Positions 51,409-60,929 are shown, numbered from the stretch's first letter. The stretch is 64,000 nucleotides of DNA from Salinibacterium sp. SWN167 (GCF_015864665.1 NZ_JADYWU010000001.1:682001-746000); one strand, 5' to 3'. Notes: generated by a model from the sequence alone, not told the origin. Numbers and translations: made by a program.

Positions 51409-52299
51409 ATGGCACTCAATTCCTATGAGCAGGCCCGCCTTCGGCTTGCAATCTTTGCCGACCTCGAAATCATGATGGACCGGAATGGCGGCTACGCATC
51501 ACGCGACGAGCTGGTGAACTTCGAAATAGAGGGAAAGCGCCTCGGTTTGATCGACTACAGCCGAGGCATCAGAAATCCCATCGAGTTCGATTCGACTCTC
51601 TCGGTAGTGACGTCGGCTGAGAGCCCGTACAGCGACAACGTAGGTGACGACGGTCTGCTGCGTTACTCAATGCGTTCAGGAGATCCTGTCGGCGGCGACA
51701 ACCGCAAACTGCGGGTCGCCATGGAAACTCGAACGCCGATTATTCTTTTCGAAAAACTGAAGCCGAATGTGTATGTGCCCAGCATTCCCGCGTTTGTGAT
51801 CGATGAGATCCGGTCAGAAAGGTATTTCCTGATTGCAGCTGGAGAGGCTGCGTGGCCAGGATCCCTCGCGACACCCGAAGACGAGATAGCGAAACGCTAC
51901 GTCGAACAAGTGGTCAAACGTCGCGTGCACCAACCGGTTTTTCGGGCAAGAGTGATGATCGCCTACCAGCGCACGTGCGCGGTTTGTCGGCTTGCACACC
52001 CTGAGCTTTTGGATGCCGCCCACATCGTGCCCGATAGTAACGAAAGAGGAGTCGCGCGAGTTAACAACGGGCTCGCGCTCTGCAAGATTCATCATGCTGC
52101 CTTCGATCGAAACCTGATGGGCATATCGCCAGATTATGTCGTACATGTGAGCGGCGAGCTACTTCGCGAATCAGGAGGCACCATGTTGAAACACGCAATT
52201 CAAGACATGCACAACGTGGGGCTGTCGCTGCCAGCTTCGGCGGAGAACTATCCATCTCGCGAGGCGTTGGACTTTCGTTTCTCCACCTTTATCCACTGA
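51409..52299 (+). CDS. HNH endonuclease with SRA-like N-terminal domain (restriction-type)
   Basis: A 296-residue protein. Residues about 195-265 are an HNH fold: RTCAVCRLAHPELLDAAHIV (CxxC in part), then NNGLALCKIHHAAFDRNLMGI, with His-Asn-His and four Cys or His ligands. The N-terminal half has SDNVGDDGLLRYSMRSGDP, DNRKLRVAMETRTPIILF and YVPSIPAFVI, a pattern seen in predicted modification-dependent restriction nucleases (COG3440 type). The gene is AT-richer than its neighbours and has no methylase partner. A -10-like CATACT ends 6 bases before the ATG, suggesting a leaderless message. Confidence 0.85.
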   Translation: MALNSYEQARLRLAIFADLEIMMDRNGGYASRDELVNFEIEGKRLGLIDYSRGIRNPIEFDSTLSVVTSAESPYSDNVGDDGLLRYSMRSGDPVGGDNRKLRVAMETRTPIILFEKLKPNVYVPSIPAFVIDEIRSERYFLIAAGEAAWPGSLATPEDEIAKRYVEQVVKRRVHQPVFRARVMIAYQRTCAVCRLAHPELLDAAHIVPDSNERGVARVNNGLALCKIHHAAFDRNLMGISPDYVVHVSGELLRESGGTMLKHAIQDMHNVGLSLPASAENYPSREALDFRFSTFIH

Positions 52300-52347
52300 T
52301 CTAGACAACATCTCAGGGAGCCGGAGAGGGTGCTGCTTGCACCCTGC

Positions 52348-52746
52348 TTAGGAGCTCGCCGCTTTCTCAATCAGCGCGACCGCAGGGATGTCGGCAGGGG
52401 CCCATTCAAGCGAACTCAGTTCGGCGGGCGCAAGCCAGCGAACCTCCGCGTGTTCGGTCAGCACCGGCGTACCGGAGAGCAGCTCGCAGTAGAACGTCGT
52501 CAGCACGACGACTCCGAAATCGTACTCGTGAGTCGTGGTGGTGATCAGCTCGCCTACGGACACCTCGCACTCAAGCTCTTCGGTGATCTCGCGCGCGAGT
52601 GCATCGCGAGGAGTCTCGCCGGCCTCGATCTTGCCGCCGGGGAACTCCCACATCCCGGGCAAGGCTCCACCGGGTCCGCGCTGGGCGCAGAGGATCAGAC
52701 CATCGCGCACGATGACCGCGCCGACGACGTTGATCTGTTTCTTCAC
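52348..52746 (-). CDS. mutT: Nudix hydrolase, MutT type
   Basis: A 132-residue Nudix protein. The Nudix box GGKIEAGETPRDALAREITEEL is complete (shown here as GGKIEAGETP and REITEEL), with the preceding FPGG turn. QINVVGAVIVRDGLILCAQR opens the fold. It probably cleans 8-oxo-dGTP or CTP-type nucleotides. Its start overlaps the stop of the upstream membrane protein by 4 bases, which couples the two. Confidence 0.9.
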   Translation of the reverse strand: MKKQINVVGAVIVRDGLILCAQRGPGGALPGMWEFPGGKIEAGETPRDALAREITEELECEVSVGELITTTTHEYDFGVVVLTTFYCELLSGTPVLTEHAEVRWLAPAELSSLEWAPADIPAVALIEKAASS

Positions 52747-53408
52747 GACTGATCCTTCTTAGCGGTTGATCGATTCCAGAGGCTCGTCTTCTCTGGCTGA
52801 ATCGCCAGCGGCTCGCCATTCAGCAGAATACCGGGGCTGCTGCGCGGAGTGGCGGAGGCGGGAGCGTTTGCCGGAGCGGCGGCGCGAGCATCCGGAGCAC
52901 CCGACCCACCCACAGTGTCAGCGGTGTGAACCTCGGCAGCGTCGTGACGAGCGGCCAAGGCGCTGCGGCCCGCGCTCACCACCAGGATGATTGAGAACAC
53001 GATCACGAGGAGCGCCGGGATCAACACCTCGAGAATGCTATTGCTGAGCTGGAGTTCGACCCGGCGCGCGAAGACGCTGCCGAACAGGCCGCCCTTGTCG
53101 CCGGCCGAGACGAAGGAGCGGTAGACGGCTGCGAGGTATCCGCTGATGAACCCCAGTATCACCGCGATAGTGCCAATCAGAGCGCTCAGGGCGAAGCCGG
53201 CGCCGCTGATAGCTTTGCGGCGCGAACCGAACGTGAAGAGCGCGAAGACGGCCAGCATCCCGACCGCGGCGAAGGCTGAAGCGAATCCGAAGCCGAGCGA
53301 TGCCAGCACCGTCGTCACCACTAGCGCCAGCGGGATCGCGAGCAACGCGAACGCGACACCGCGCCCAAAACTGTAGGGACGCGGGGCGGGGTCAAGAACC
53401 TCAGTCAC
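52743..53408 (-). CDS. Four-helix membrane protein, family A, with C-terminal SSPGILLNGEPL peptide
   Basis: A 221-residue protein. I chose the GTG at 53408 because GGAGG lies 7 bases upstream; in-frame ATG (53432) and TTG (53489) have no such site. Family signs are SFGRGVAFALLAIPLALVV (helix 1), FALFTFGSRRKAISGAGF between helices 2 and 3, the loop SAGDKGGLFGSVFARR, and helix 4 (LEVLIPALLVIVFSIILVV). An Ala/Pro-rich linker leads to SSPGILLNGEPL, 27 residues before the end. The next gene is the Nudix hydrolase, 4-base overlap. Confidence 0.78.
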   Translation of the reverse strand: MTEVLDPAPRPYSFGRGVAFALLAIPLALVVTTVLASLGFGFASAFAAVGMLAVFALFTFGSRRKAISGAGFALSALIGTIAVILGFISGYLAAVYRSFVSAGDKGGLFGSVFARRVELQLSNSILEVLIPALLVIVFSIILVVSAGRSALAARHDAAEVHTADTVGGSGAPDARAAAPANAPASATPRSSPGILLNGEPLAIQPEKTSLWNRSTAKKDQS

Positions 53409-53609
53409 AGCAGGGCCTCCATCGGTGTTCATGCGAGCCAGTGCGCGGCTGCGGCTGTTGGACAATCGCTGCAGCGCGAGTTCGGGCAAGGGGCGTTCCC
53501 TGCGATCATCATCGAGACTACTGTTCGCGCGCAGTCGCCAGATACTTTGGGCAGCTCTGGCGCCACCACCGGTAGCGGGTGTCAGTGGGGCCGGTCCCCG
53601 ATGCCGAGG

Positions 53610-54377
53610 CTACTTCTTAGGCTTCTTTTCGTCGAGCGGTTTTCCGTTGAGCAGGATGCCGCTCGAGGATTCGTTGAGGGTGGGGGCGAGTGCGGGGCTG
53701 CTTGTTGCCGTTGTCGCGTTTTTCTCAGGGGCGGGACTTGGGGCGGGACTCGGTGCGGCCCCTGGCGCGGTGAACTCGGAAAACTGCTCCGCCGTCAGAG
53801 CTCGCACCCGGCCTGTTGCGTTCACGATCTGGGATCTGAGCTGAACTATCCCGATAGCGAGCACGATTCCTACGGCGCACACGACCAGAATTTCGGCGCG
53901 GCCCTCGCTCACTCGTTGGCTGAGGACGGTGGCGAAGGTGTCGCCGAAAAATCCGCCATCTCCGGAGACGGCCAAAAAGGAGGCGTAGGAGTGGGCTATC
54001 ACCGCGGCGCCGAAGCCGAGCACGACCGCGACCCCGCCAATGGCGATCGCGGTGACGAGCGTGCGTCCTCTGAGCGGTGACCGGTGCGATCCGAGGTCGA
54101 ATAGTTTCAGCGCGACCCACATTCCGGAGGCGGCGAAGAATATCCCGATCATTTGCCGCACGCCCGTTGCCAACGCGATCACCGTGGGAATGAGGATCGC
54201 CACGGGGATTGCTGTGAGGGCGAGCACGAATCCGCGTCGCGGTGCGTATTGCTTCGCGAGGCGTGCGGGAACCTCTTTCGACAGCCTGACAATGGCTTTA
54301 TAAGTATTTTTTGTCATGACATCGCTGTTGTCGGTTCGCGACTTGTGGGGGCTAGCGGTGCTCAACAGGGTGTCCAT
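53610..54377 (-). CDS. Four-helix membrane protein, family A, ending in SSSGILLNGKPL peptide
   Basis: A 255-residue protein from the ATG at 54377 (GGAGG 8 bases upstream). Family signs: RRGFVLALTAIPVAILIPTV, KLFDLGSHRSPLRGRTLV, the outside loop SGDGGFFGDTFATVLSQR, and the last helix ILVVCAVGIVLAIGIV. The tail is Pro/Ala-rich (APGAAPSPAPSPAP) and ends SSSGILLNGKPLDEKKPKK. The peptide is almost at the C-terminus. It precedes the 53408 paralogue by 201 bases, so they may be separate transcripts. Confidence 0.78.
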   Translation of the reverse strand: MDTLLSTASPHKSRTDNSDVMTKNTYKAIVRLSKEVPARLAKQYAPRRGFVLALTAIPVAILIPTVIALATGVRQMIGIFFAASGMWVALKLFDLGSHRSPLRGRTLVTAIAIGGVAVVLGFGAAVIAHSYASFLAVSGDGGFFGDTFATVLSQRVSEGRAEILVVCAVGIVLAIGIVQLRSQIVNATGRVRALTAEQFSEFTAPGAAPSPAPSPAPEKNATTATSSPALAPTLNESSSGILLNGKPLDEKKPKK

Positions 54378-54542
54378 TCAGTAGACCTCCGGATGGTGGA
54401 GGGGCGCTTTCAGGCGACGGTTTCTGCGCCACGTCTCGGCCTCGCGCATCAGCCTAACCGACGGCGAATCTAACGCGAGCGATCCTTATTCACCCCCGCG
54501 ACGGCATCGCTACGAAACCGCGGCGATGCTGCGACGGCACCA

Positions 54543-55403
54543 CTACTTCTGGCAGCTCGGGCACCACCACATGAAGCGGGTGTCGGTGGGGCCGGTGCCG
54601 AGCTGATCCGACTCGATGCGGGTGCCGCAGCGCAGGCACGCTTCGCCGCGCCGTCCGTGCACCCAGTAGCGGGGTTTGCCGCGCGGCAGGCCCGTGAGAT
54701 TGCGGATCGGGCGGTCCTTGTTCACCATGATCGCCTTGTAGCCGAGCGCGACGAGGCGTCTCGGATCGGCGATCTCGCCGATGGGCGTGTGCGGGCGAAC
54801 ACCGCGCAGAAAGCTCAACTCGTTCGCGAATACGTTGCCGAGGCCGGCCAGGTTCCGCTGATCGAGCAGCGCGAGAGCGACCGGCCGCTCGGGGTCTGAC
54901 AGCAGGTTCGCCAACGCGATTTCGGCATCCCAATCGGGGCCGAGCAGGTCCGGGCCCAGGTGCCCCACAATGCTGTCTTCGGATGCCGTGGGCACCACCT
55001 CAAGCAGGCCCAGTTCGAAACCTACCGCGGTCTTCGTTGCCGTGCTCAGCACCCCGCGAGCCAGGTAGGAGGGCTTGCGCCACCGTTCCCCGGCGCCGTA
55101 AATCTCCCACACGCCCTCCATCTTGAGGTGGCTGTGAATGGTGAGGCCGCCGCTTGGTCCGACTGCTGCGGCTGCGTCCGCGGCTGTGCCTGCGCCTGAA
55201 GCTGCAGAAGCCGCGGCGTCGGCATCCGGCGCAACCCGAATCAGCAGGTGCTTGCCGCGCGGCACGACACTCGTGACGGTCTGGCCGCTGAGGTCGAGGG
55301 TCGCAAAAGCAGGCACGCGAAAGTCGGTGCGCGTGAGAATCTGGCCGTCGAGAGCCGCCCGCAGTTTGGCGGCCGCCTTATAGACGGAATCGCCCTCAGG
55401 CAC
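54543..55403 (-). CDS. nei: Endonuclease VIII-like DNA glycosylase Nei2
   Basis: A 286-residue Fpg/Nei bifunctional glycosylase/lyase. The catalytic N-terminus is PEGDSVYK (Pro2, Glu3). RGKHLLIRV, GLTIHSHLKMEGVW, LLDQRNLAGLGNVFANE (H2TH) and a C-terminal zinc finger CLRCGT ... WWCPSCQ are all intact. An Ala-rich insertion of about 25 residues (around 63-88) lies in the N-terminal beta-sandwich. It overlaps the lhr stop by 8 bases, as in many actinobacteria, where Nei2 and Lhr are cotranscribed. Confidence 0.95.
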   Translation of the reverse strand: MPEGDSVYKAAAKLRAALDGQILTRTDFRVPAFATLDLSGQTVTSVVPRGKHLLIRVAPDADAAASAASGAGTAADAAAAVGPSGGLTIHSHLKMEGVWEIYGAGERWRKPSYLARGVLSTATKTAVGFELGLLEVVPTASEDSIVGHLGPDLLGPDWDAEIALANLLSDPERPVALALLDQRNLAGLGNVFANELSFLRGVRPHTPIGEIADPRRLVALGYKAIMVNKDRPIRNLTGLPRGKPRYWVHGRRGEACLRCGTRIESDQLGTGPTDTRFMWWCPSCQK

Positions 55404-58400
55404 GGAGCCTCAACCCCTGCGGTGTGGGCACGAAACCAGCCTCCACGAGGGCTTTGCCCACGGGAGTGCCGACGGCGAAGTCGCCATTCACCTTCTCGAT
55501 GCGCAGCTTCGGCAGGGTTCCGCGGAGGGTGCTCGTGAGTGAACGCGTCGCGGCATCCACGACGGCGGGCTCGAGATCGAAGGCGAGGAGGGACTTGCCG
55601 CCGCGCTCCAAGTACAGGGCCAAATGGCCATCAACCATCACCACGACGGCGCCGGCCTTGCGGCCCGGGCGGTGCTTCTTGGGAGCATCCGCAGCAGACT
55701 TTGCAGCTGTCGCCCAGCCTTCGTCTGGGGACGAGGGGGCGTCCGAGTCACCCCCTGCGGGAGTACCTGTCGCCGAGCCAACACCAGCACCAGCACCTGC
55801 ACCAGAACTGCCAAGACCGCCAGAGTCTTCACCAGCATCCGCCCCACCAATCCCGGGCCACCCCAGCGCCGCCCCGTACGGGTTCGCCGGGTCAGTCGCG
55901 GCGAGAGTGATCGCGCGAAGTTCGGGCGCAGCATCCGGATCCCGCGTGAAACCACGCAGGCGGTCAACCGTCGCACCGGTCGCAAACTGGGCAGCACCGA
56001 GACCGTCGATGAAGTAACCGCGTCGTGCGCGGCCGGTTTCCTCGAAGCCGCTCAGCACGCGGTACGTCAAGGCGAAGCCACCGCGGATGCCCTCGCTCAC
56101 AACCGCGCCACGAGTAACGACCGCGTGCCGTTCGAGCATCAACTCGGCGGTCGACTTGGCGCGCACCGTCGTGTCACCTTCGGCGGTTTCGAGGAGCGCC
56201 CAGCGCCCGGACGCACTCGGCGGCCCCGCCTGCGCCACCGTCGAGACGCGTCCGCGATAGGCGCGAGCTCGCGCCGGACGCGGTGCCCGAGTGGCCCGCA
56301 CCGTTCCTCCGAGATGCGCGCGCAGCGGCGCAAAGCTGTCATTCGTGATGAGCGACCGCCACACCAAATCCCACAGCTCCTTCAGCAGCACCTTGTCATC
56401 GGTGCTGCCGACCTGGTTCGAGAGCTGCCTAAAGAAGAACGCGCCACCACCGGCCAGCGCCTCGAGAATGTTCTGCTGTAACTCGCTTAGCCCATCGCGA
56501 TCCGGCTCGGGCAGCGTCAGCGCTGCGGTCGCCGCGGGGTGCAAACTAATCCAGCCATCGCTGCCGGCCAGCGCACCCTGCCCGGCCCAGACCACCTCAC
56601 CCGAGGTCGTCAGTTCATCGAGCCACGCGGGCGAATAGTCACGCACGCGCGCACTCAAAATGAAGTTCTCCCACGCGGATGCCGGGGCTGAGTACCCAGC
56701 AAGTTGGTCGATCACTTGGGCCAGGCCATCAATTCCGCGCAACGAGTCACCGGCAGCGGAGACGTGTTGCCAGGCGGGCAGGAACCGACCGAGCGTCGCG
56801 TGCGACACCGGTTCAACTTCTTGGCGGAGCGCCGCGAGGGAGCGGCTGCGCAGACGACGCAGCACATCCACGGAGCACCACTCGGTGCCGCTCGCGCCGG
56901 GGCGGAACTCGCCATCGACGACGCGGCGGTCAGCCGCGAGGCGACGCAGGGTGTCGTGCACGACGGCGGTTCCGAGGCCGAAGCGGGCGGCGGCATCCGC
57001 GAGTGTGAAGGGACCGTGGGTGCGGGCGTAACGACTCACGAGGTCGCCGACGGGATCGTCAACGGGCTCGATGAACGCGGCCGGAACACCGATCGGCAGC
57101 GGCACCCCGAGGGCGTCGCGCAGGCGAGCGGAATCTTCGATCACCGCCCAGCGGCGTTCGCCCGCGATGGTCACTTCGAGCACGCGGTTCGCTTTCGCGA
57201 GCCCGGTCAGGTCGGTCGTGAGAGCGGCGCCGGTCACGAGCGAGCGCGCCTCAATCTCGGCGACGGACTGCGGGCCGAGCACGCGCAACAGATCGACGAG
57301 CCCTTCCGCATTCCGGGCATGACGGTCGGGCACGAGCCGCTGCAGTTCGTTCTCGGTCTGATCGATGACGCCGGGGTCGAGCAGTTCGCGCAGTTCGGCA
57401 CGCCCCAACAGCTCGGCGAGCAGCGCCGGGTCGAGCGAGAGCGCAGCAGCCCGACGCTCCGCGAGCGGCGAATCGCCCTCGTAGACAAAAGCGGCCATGT
57501 AGCCGAAGAGCAGGCTGCGCGCGAACGGCGACGGCACGTCCGTTTCGGTCTCCATGACGCGGATGCCGCGGCTCGCGATGCGCTTCGTCAGCGCCGTGAG
57601 CGCCGGCAGGTCGTACACGTCTTGCAGCACTTCGCGCACCGTCTCGAGCACGATCGGAAAGCTCGGGTACTTGCGCGCGACATCCAGCAACTGCGAAGCG
57701 CGTTGGCGTTGTTGCCACAGCGGCGAACGCTTGCCGGGGTCGCGGCGCGGCAGCAGCAGGGCTCGGGCGGCGCATTCCCGAAAGCGCGCGGCAAAGAGGG
57801 CTGAACCACCCACTTCTTCCGTGACAATCTGTTCGAGCTCTTCAGCGTCGAACACAAAGAGGTCGGCACCGGGCGGGGCGGCATCGGTGTCGGGGATGCG
57901 CACGACGATGCCATCGTCACCGGCCATGGCTGCGCCATCCACCCCCAGCTGTTCGCGGATGCGCGCCGTAATCGCCAACGCCCAGGGCGCGTGCACGGGC
58001 ATGCCGTACGGGGAATGCAGGATCACGCGCCAGTCGCCCAGCTCATCGCGGAACCGCTCGACGACGAGAGTCGTGTCGCTCGGAACGTGCCCCGTCGCCG
58101 CCTTCTGCTCGGTGACGAGGGCGAGCAGGTTGCTCACGGCATGCTCGTCGAGCCCGATCGATTCGGCCCGAGCGCGCGCATCGTCAGCGGATGCCGTAGC
58201 AATTTCTTTCGTGAACGCCCCGATCGCTTCGCCCAATTCTGCCGGGCGGCCGAGGCCATCGCCCTTCCAGAACGGCACGCGGCCGGGCTGCCCGAAGGCG
58301 GGGGAGACGAGCACTTGATCGTGGGTGATGTCTTCGATGCGCCAGCTGGTGGTGCCGAGCGCGAAGACGTCGCCGACACGCGATTCGTAAACCATCTCTT

Positions 58401-60177
58401 CGTCGAGTTCGCCCACTCGACGGCCGGGAGCTCCTGCTTCGCCGCCGATCATGAACACGCCGAAGAGGCCGCGGTCGGGGATGGTGCCGCCCGAGGTGAC
58501 GGCCAAGCGTTGCGAGCCGGGGCGGCCGCTGATGGTGCCGGCAACCCGATCCCACACCACGCGCGGCCGCAGCTCAGAGAATTCGTCGCTCGGGTAGAGA
58601 CCGCTCAGCAGGTCGAGGGTCGCATCGAAGGCGCTTCGAGGCAGGGTCGAGAACGGCGCGCTGCGGCGCACGGTGTCGAACCAGTCCTCGATGTCGATCT
58701 CGTCGAGAGCAACCGCGGCGACGGTCTGCTGCGCGAGCACATCGAGCGGGTTCGTCGGCACCGAGAGAGCTTCGATCTGCCCGCTGCGCATCCGTTCAAC
58801 AGCAACAGAGGTGTGGATGAGGTCGGTGCGGTGCTTCGGGAAAAGCATGCCTTTGGAGATTTCTCCCACCTGATGCCCGGCTCGCCCAATGCGTTGAAGC
58901 CCGCTCGCGACCGACGGCGGCGACTCGACCTGAATGACGAGGTCGACGGCGCCCATGTCGATGCCGAGTTCGAGCGAGCTGGTTGCGACAACACAGCGCA
59001 GCACGCCGGTCTTGAGGTCGTCTTCGATGATCGCGCGCTGGTCTTTGCTCACGGAGCCGTGGTGCGCGCGAGCGAGCAACGGGGCGGCGCCCATCGTGGA
59101 GCCGCTCTGCGCCATCATCTCGGAGGGTGGCTTCCACGGTTGTTGCGGGGCGGCGTAGGCCGTGGCATCCGCACTGGCTTGGCTGCGGGCGCGGGCTTCG
59201 TCGCCGTCGACGCTGCCGTCGTTCATCCGCTCGTCGTAGATCTCGTTGAGACGTGCCGTCAGCCGCTCGGCGAGGCGCCGGGAGTTCGCAAACACGATGG
59301 TGGAGCGGTGATCGAGAATCGCATCCACAATGCGTTCTTCGACGTGCGGCCACAGGGATGCGGCCGACTCGGGCGTCGCCTCGTCGTCTTTGCCGTCGCC
59401 GCCGCTGGCTTTGCCGCGCGCCGATGCCACGGTGCCGGGAATCGTCATGTCGGGCACGGGAACGACAACGCTCAACTCGAACGTCTTGGTCGACGGTGGA
59501 TGCACGATCGTCACGGGGGAGCGGCCGCCCAAAAACCGAGCAACTTCTTCGATCGGTCGCACGGTGGCGGAGAGACCGATGCGCTGCACGGGTTTCGCGA
59601 GCAGAGCATCCAACCGTTCGAGCGATAACGCCAAGTGCGCGCCACGTTTGGTGGCGGCGACGGCGTGCACCTCGTCGATGATGACGGTGTCGACGTTCTT
59701 GAGGGTCTCGCGGGCCGCCGAAGTGAGCATCAGATACAGCGACTCAGGGGTCGTGATCAGGATGTCGGGAGGCAGGCGGGCAAGCAGACGCCGGTCTTGC
59801 TGGGTCGTGTCTCCAGATCGCACGCCCACGGTGATGTCGGTCTCACCAAGCCCGAGCCGGCGAGCGGTTTGGGTGACGCCGACGAGGGGAGCGCGAAGGT
59901 TGCGCTCGACGTCGACGCCGAGCGCCTTGAGCGGGGAAATGTAGAGCACTCGCGTGCGCTGCTTGGGGTTGGCCGGTGGCGGACTCGAGGCCAACTGGTC
60001 GATCGCCCACAAGAACGCGGCAAGCGTCTTGCCCGAACCCGTGGGGGCAACGACAAGTGCATGCGCCCCGGTAGAGATTGCATCCCATGCCCCGAGCTGG
60101 GCCGGGGTGGCAGCATCGAACGCGCCCTCGAACCACTCTCGGGTGGCGGGCGAAAATTTGCCGAGCACATCGCTCAT
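55396..60177 (-). CDS. lhr: Lhr-type large ATP-dependent helicase
   Basis: A 1593-residue helicase of the long Lhr (Lhr-Core plus C-terminal extension) type, a 3'-5' DNA translocase used in repair of crosslinks and oxidised bases. Walker A is VVAPTGSGKTLAAFL, motif II DEVHAV (DEVH), and motif VI QRIGRAGHQVG. The winged-helix and beta-barrel modules follow. The last 500 residues, rich in tandem winged helices, are the CTD that forms the Nei2 partner in mycobacteria. A Gly/Ala-rich insert near residues 1480-1500 is the only unusual stretch. Start ATG at 60177. Confidence 0.96.
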   Translation of the reverse strand: MSDVLGKFSPATREWFEGAFDAATPAQLGAWDAISTGAHALVVAPTGSGKTLAAFLWAIDQLASSPPPANPKQRTRVLYISPLKALGVDVERNLRAPLVGVTQTARRLGLGETDITVGVRSGDTTQQDRRLLARLPPDILITTPESLYLMLTSAARETLKNVDTVIIDEVHAVAATKRGAHLALSLERLDALLAKPVQRIGLSATVRPIEEVARFLGGRSPVTIVHPPSTKTFELSVVVPVPDMTIPGTVASARGKASGGDGKDDEATPESAASLWPHVEERIVDAILDHRSTIVFANSRRLAERLTARLNEIYDERMNDGSVDGDEARARSQASADATAYAAPQQPWKPPSEMMAQSGSTMGAAPLLARAHHGSVSKDQRAIIEDDLKTGVLRCVVATSSLELGIDMGAVDLVIQVESPPSVASGLQRIGRAGHQVGEISKGMLFPKHRTDLIHTSVAVERMRSGQIEALSVPTNPLDVLAQQTVAAVALDEIDIEDWFDTVRRSAPFSTLPRSAFDATLDLLSGLYPSDEFSELRPRVVWDRVAGTISGRPGSQRLAVTSGGTIPDRGLFGVFMIGGEAGAPGRRVGELDEEMVYESRVGDVFALGTTSWRIEDITHDQVLVSPAFGQPGRVPFWKGDGLGRPAELGEAIGAFTKEIATASADDARARAESIGLDEHAVSNLLALVTEQKAATGHVPSDTTLVVERFRDELGDWRVILHSPYGMPVHAPWALAITARIREQLGVDGAAMAGDDGIVVRIPDTDAAPPGADLFVFDAEELEQIVTEEVGGSALFAARFRECAARALLLPRRDPGKRSPLWQQRQRASQLLDVARKYPSFPIVLETVREVLQDVYDLPALTALTKRIASRGIRVMETETDVPSPFARSLLFGYMAAFVYEGDSPLAERRAAALSLDPALLAELLGRAELRELLDPGVIDQTENELQRLVPDRHARNAEGLVDLLRVLGPQSVAEIEARSLVTGAALTTDLTGLAKANRVLEVTIAGERRWAVIEDSARLRDALGVPLPIGVPAAFIEPVDDPVGDLVSRYARTHGPFTLADAAARFGLGTAVVHDTLRRLAADRRVVDGEFRPGASGTEWCSVDVLRRLRSRSLAALRQEVEPVSHATLGRFLPAWQHVSAAGDSLRGIDGLAQVIDQLAGYSAPASAWENFILSARVRDYSPAWLDELTTSGEVVWAGQGALAGSDGWISLHPAATAALTLPEPDRDGLSELQQNILEALAGGGAFFFRQLSNQVGSTDDKVLLKELWDLVWRSLITNDSFAPLRAHLGGTVRATRAPRPARARAYRGRVSTVAQAGPPSASGRWALLETAEGDTTVRAKSTAELMLERHAVVTRGAVVSEGIRGGFALTYRVLSGFEETGRARRGYFIDGLGAAQFATGATVDRLRGFTRDPDAAPELRAITLAATDPANPYGAALGWPGIGGADAGEDSGGLGSSGAGAGAGVGSATGTPAGGDSDAPSSPDEGWATAAKSAADAPKKHRPGRKAGAVVVMVDGHLALYLERGGKSLLAFDLEPAVVDAATRSLTSTLRGTLPKLRIEKVNGDFAVGTPVGKALVEAGFVPTPQGLRLRA

Positions 60178-60305
60178 GTCTCTATCTTCGCCGCAACCCC
60201 TGACAGAGCCCTACGGATTTCGCCGCAGGCGTGCAGCGCGACTGCCAACGGCGGCAACGATGAACCACCGCAACCGCCGTTCACTCGCGGCCGCACCGTG
60301 AACCG

Positions 60306-60929
60306 CTATGAGTGCGTGTGCAGAAAGCTCACAAAGTCGTTGAGCTCATCGGTCGAGATCGCGTGCGCGAGCCCCTCATAGATGCGGGTCTCGGCGCGCG
60401 TGTGATCGACGAGCCAGTCTTCGGTGCGCTCAATTGCCGCCGCGGGAATCACTGGATCATCCGTGCCGCGACCCCAAAACACGGGCGGGCGGATGGCCGT
60501 GAGCGCCGCATCTCCGGGATGCTCGGCACTGGCCACGAAGCCGGAGAGTGCGACGGCACTCGTGAAGCGTTCCGGGGCTAGCCGCAAGAGTTGGAGGGCC
60601 ATGGCGGCCCCTTGCGAGAAACCGAGGAGGCTCACACTCGTGTACTGCTGAGCATCGAGCCATTCGAGCACGGCGTTGGCGGCGTCATCCACGCCAGAAA
60701 CCTGGGGGAGCCCGCCACCGCTGAGGTCGATGGGGAACCACGAGAACCCGCCGCTTTCGGGGATTGGCGCTCGCAGCGAGGCAATCACGGGGCCGAGTGG
60801 CAGGGCGGGAGCGAGCGAGAACAGATCGCCCTCGTGGGAGCCGTACCCGTGTAACAGCACGATGAGCGGGCGGCCGGCCCGTTCGCGTTCAGGGGCCGAC
60901 CAAAGAACTGCGGAGGAATCGATCTGCAT
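60306..60929 (-). CDS. Alpha/beta hydrolase, phospholipase/carboxylesterase family
   Basis: A 207-residue serine hydrolase. The oxyanion strand is LIVLLHGYGSHEGDLF, the nucleophile elbow GFSQGAAMAL, and the acid and base are in GRGTDDPVIP and YEGLAHAIST. It is short, like esterase YpfH or dienelactone hydrolases. Natural substrate unknown. It lies 128 bases upstream (on its strand) of lhr's far side and is not clearly part of that operon. Confidence 0.9.
   Translation of the reverse strand: MQIDSSAVLWSAPERERAGRPLIVLLHGYGSHEGDLFSLAPALPLGPVIASLRAPIPESGGFSWFPIDLSGGGLPQVSGVDDAANAVLEWLDAQQYTSVSLLGFSQGAAMALQLLRLAPERFTSAVALSGFVASAEHPGDAALTAIRPPVFWGRGTDDPVIPAAAIERTEDWLVDHTRAETRIYEGLAHAISTDELNDFVSFLHTHS

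Noticed and set aside
54504-54529. Hairpin downstream of nei as a terminator
   Set aside because: GCATCGC/GCGATGC pair over a 12-base loop with no T-run; too weak to list as a feature.
57991-59628. 545-residue plus-strand frame within lhr
   Set aside because: Antisense to a clear helicase with intact motifs; no start signals and no known domain.
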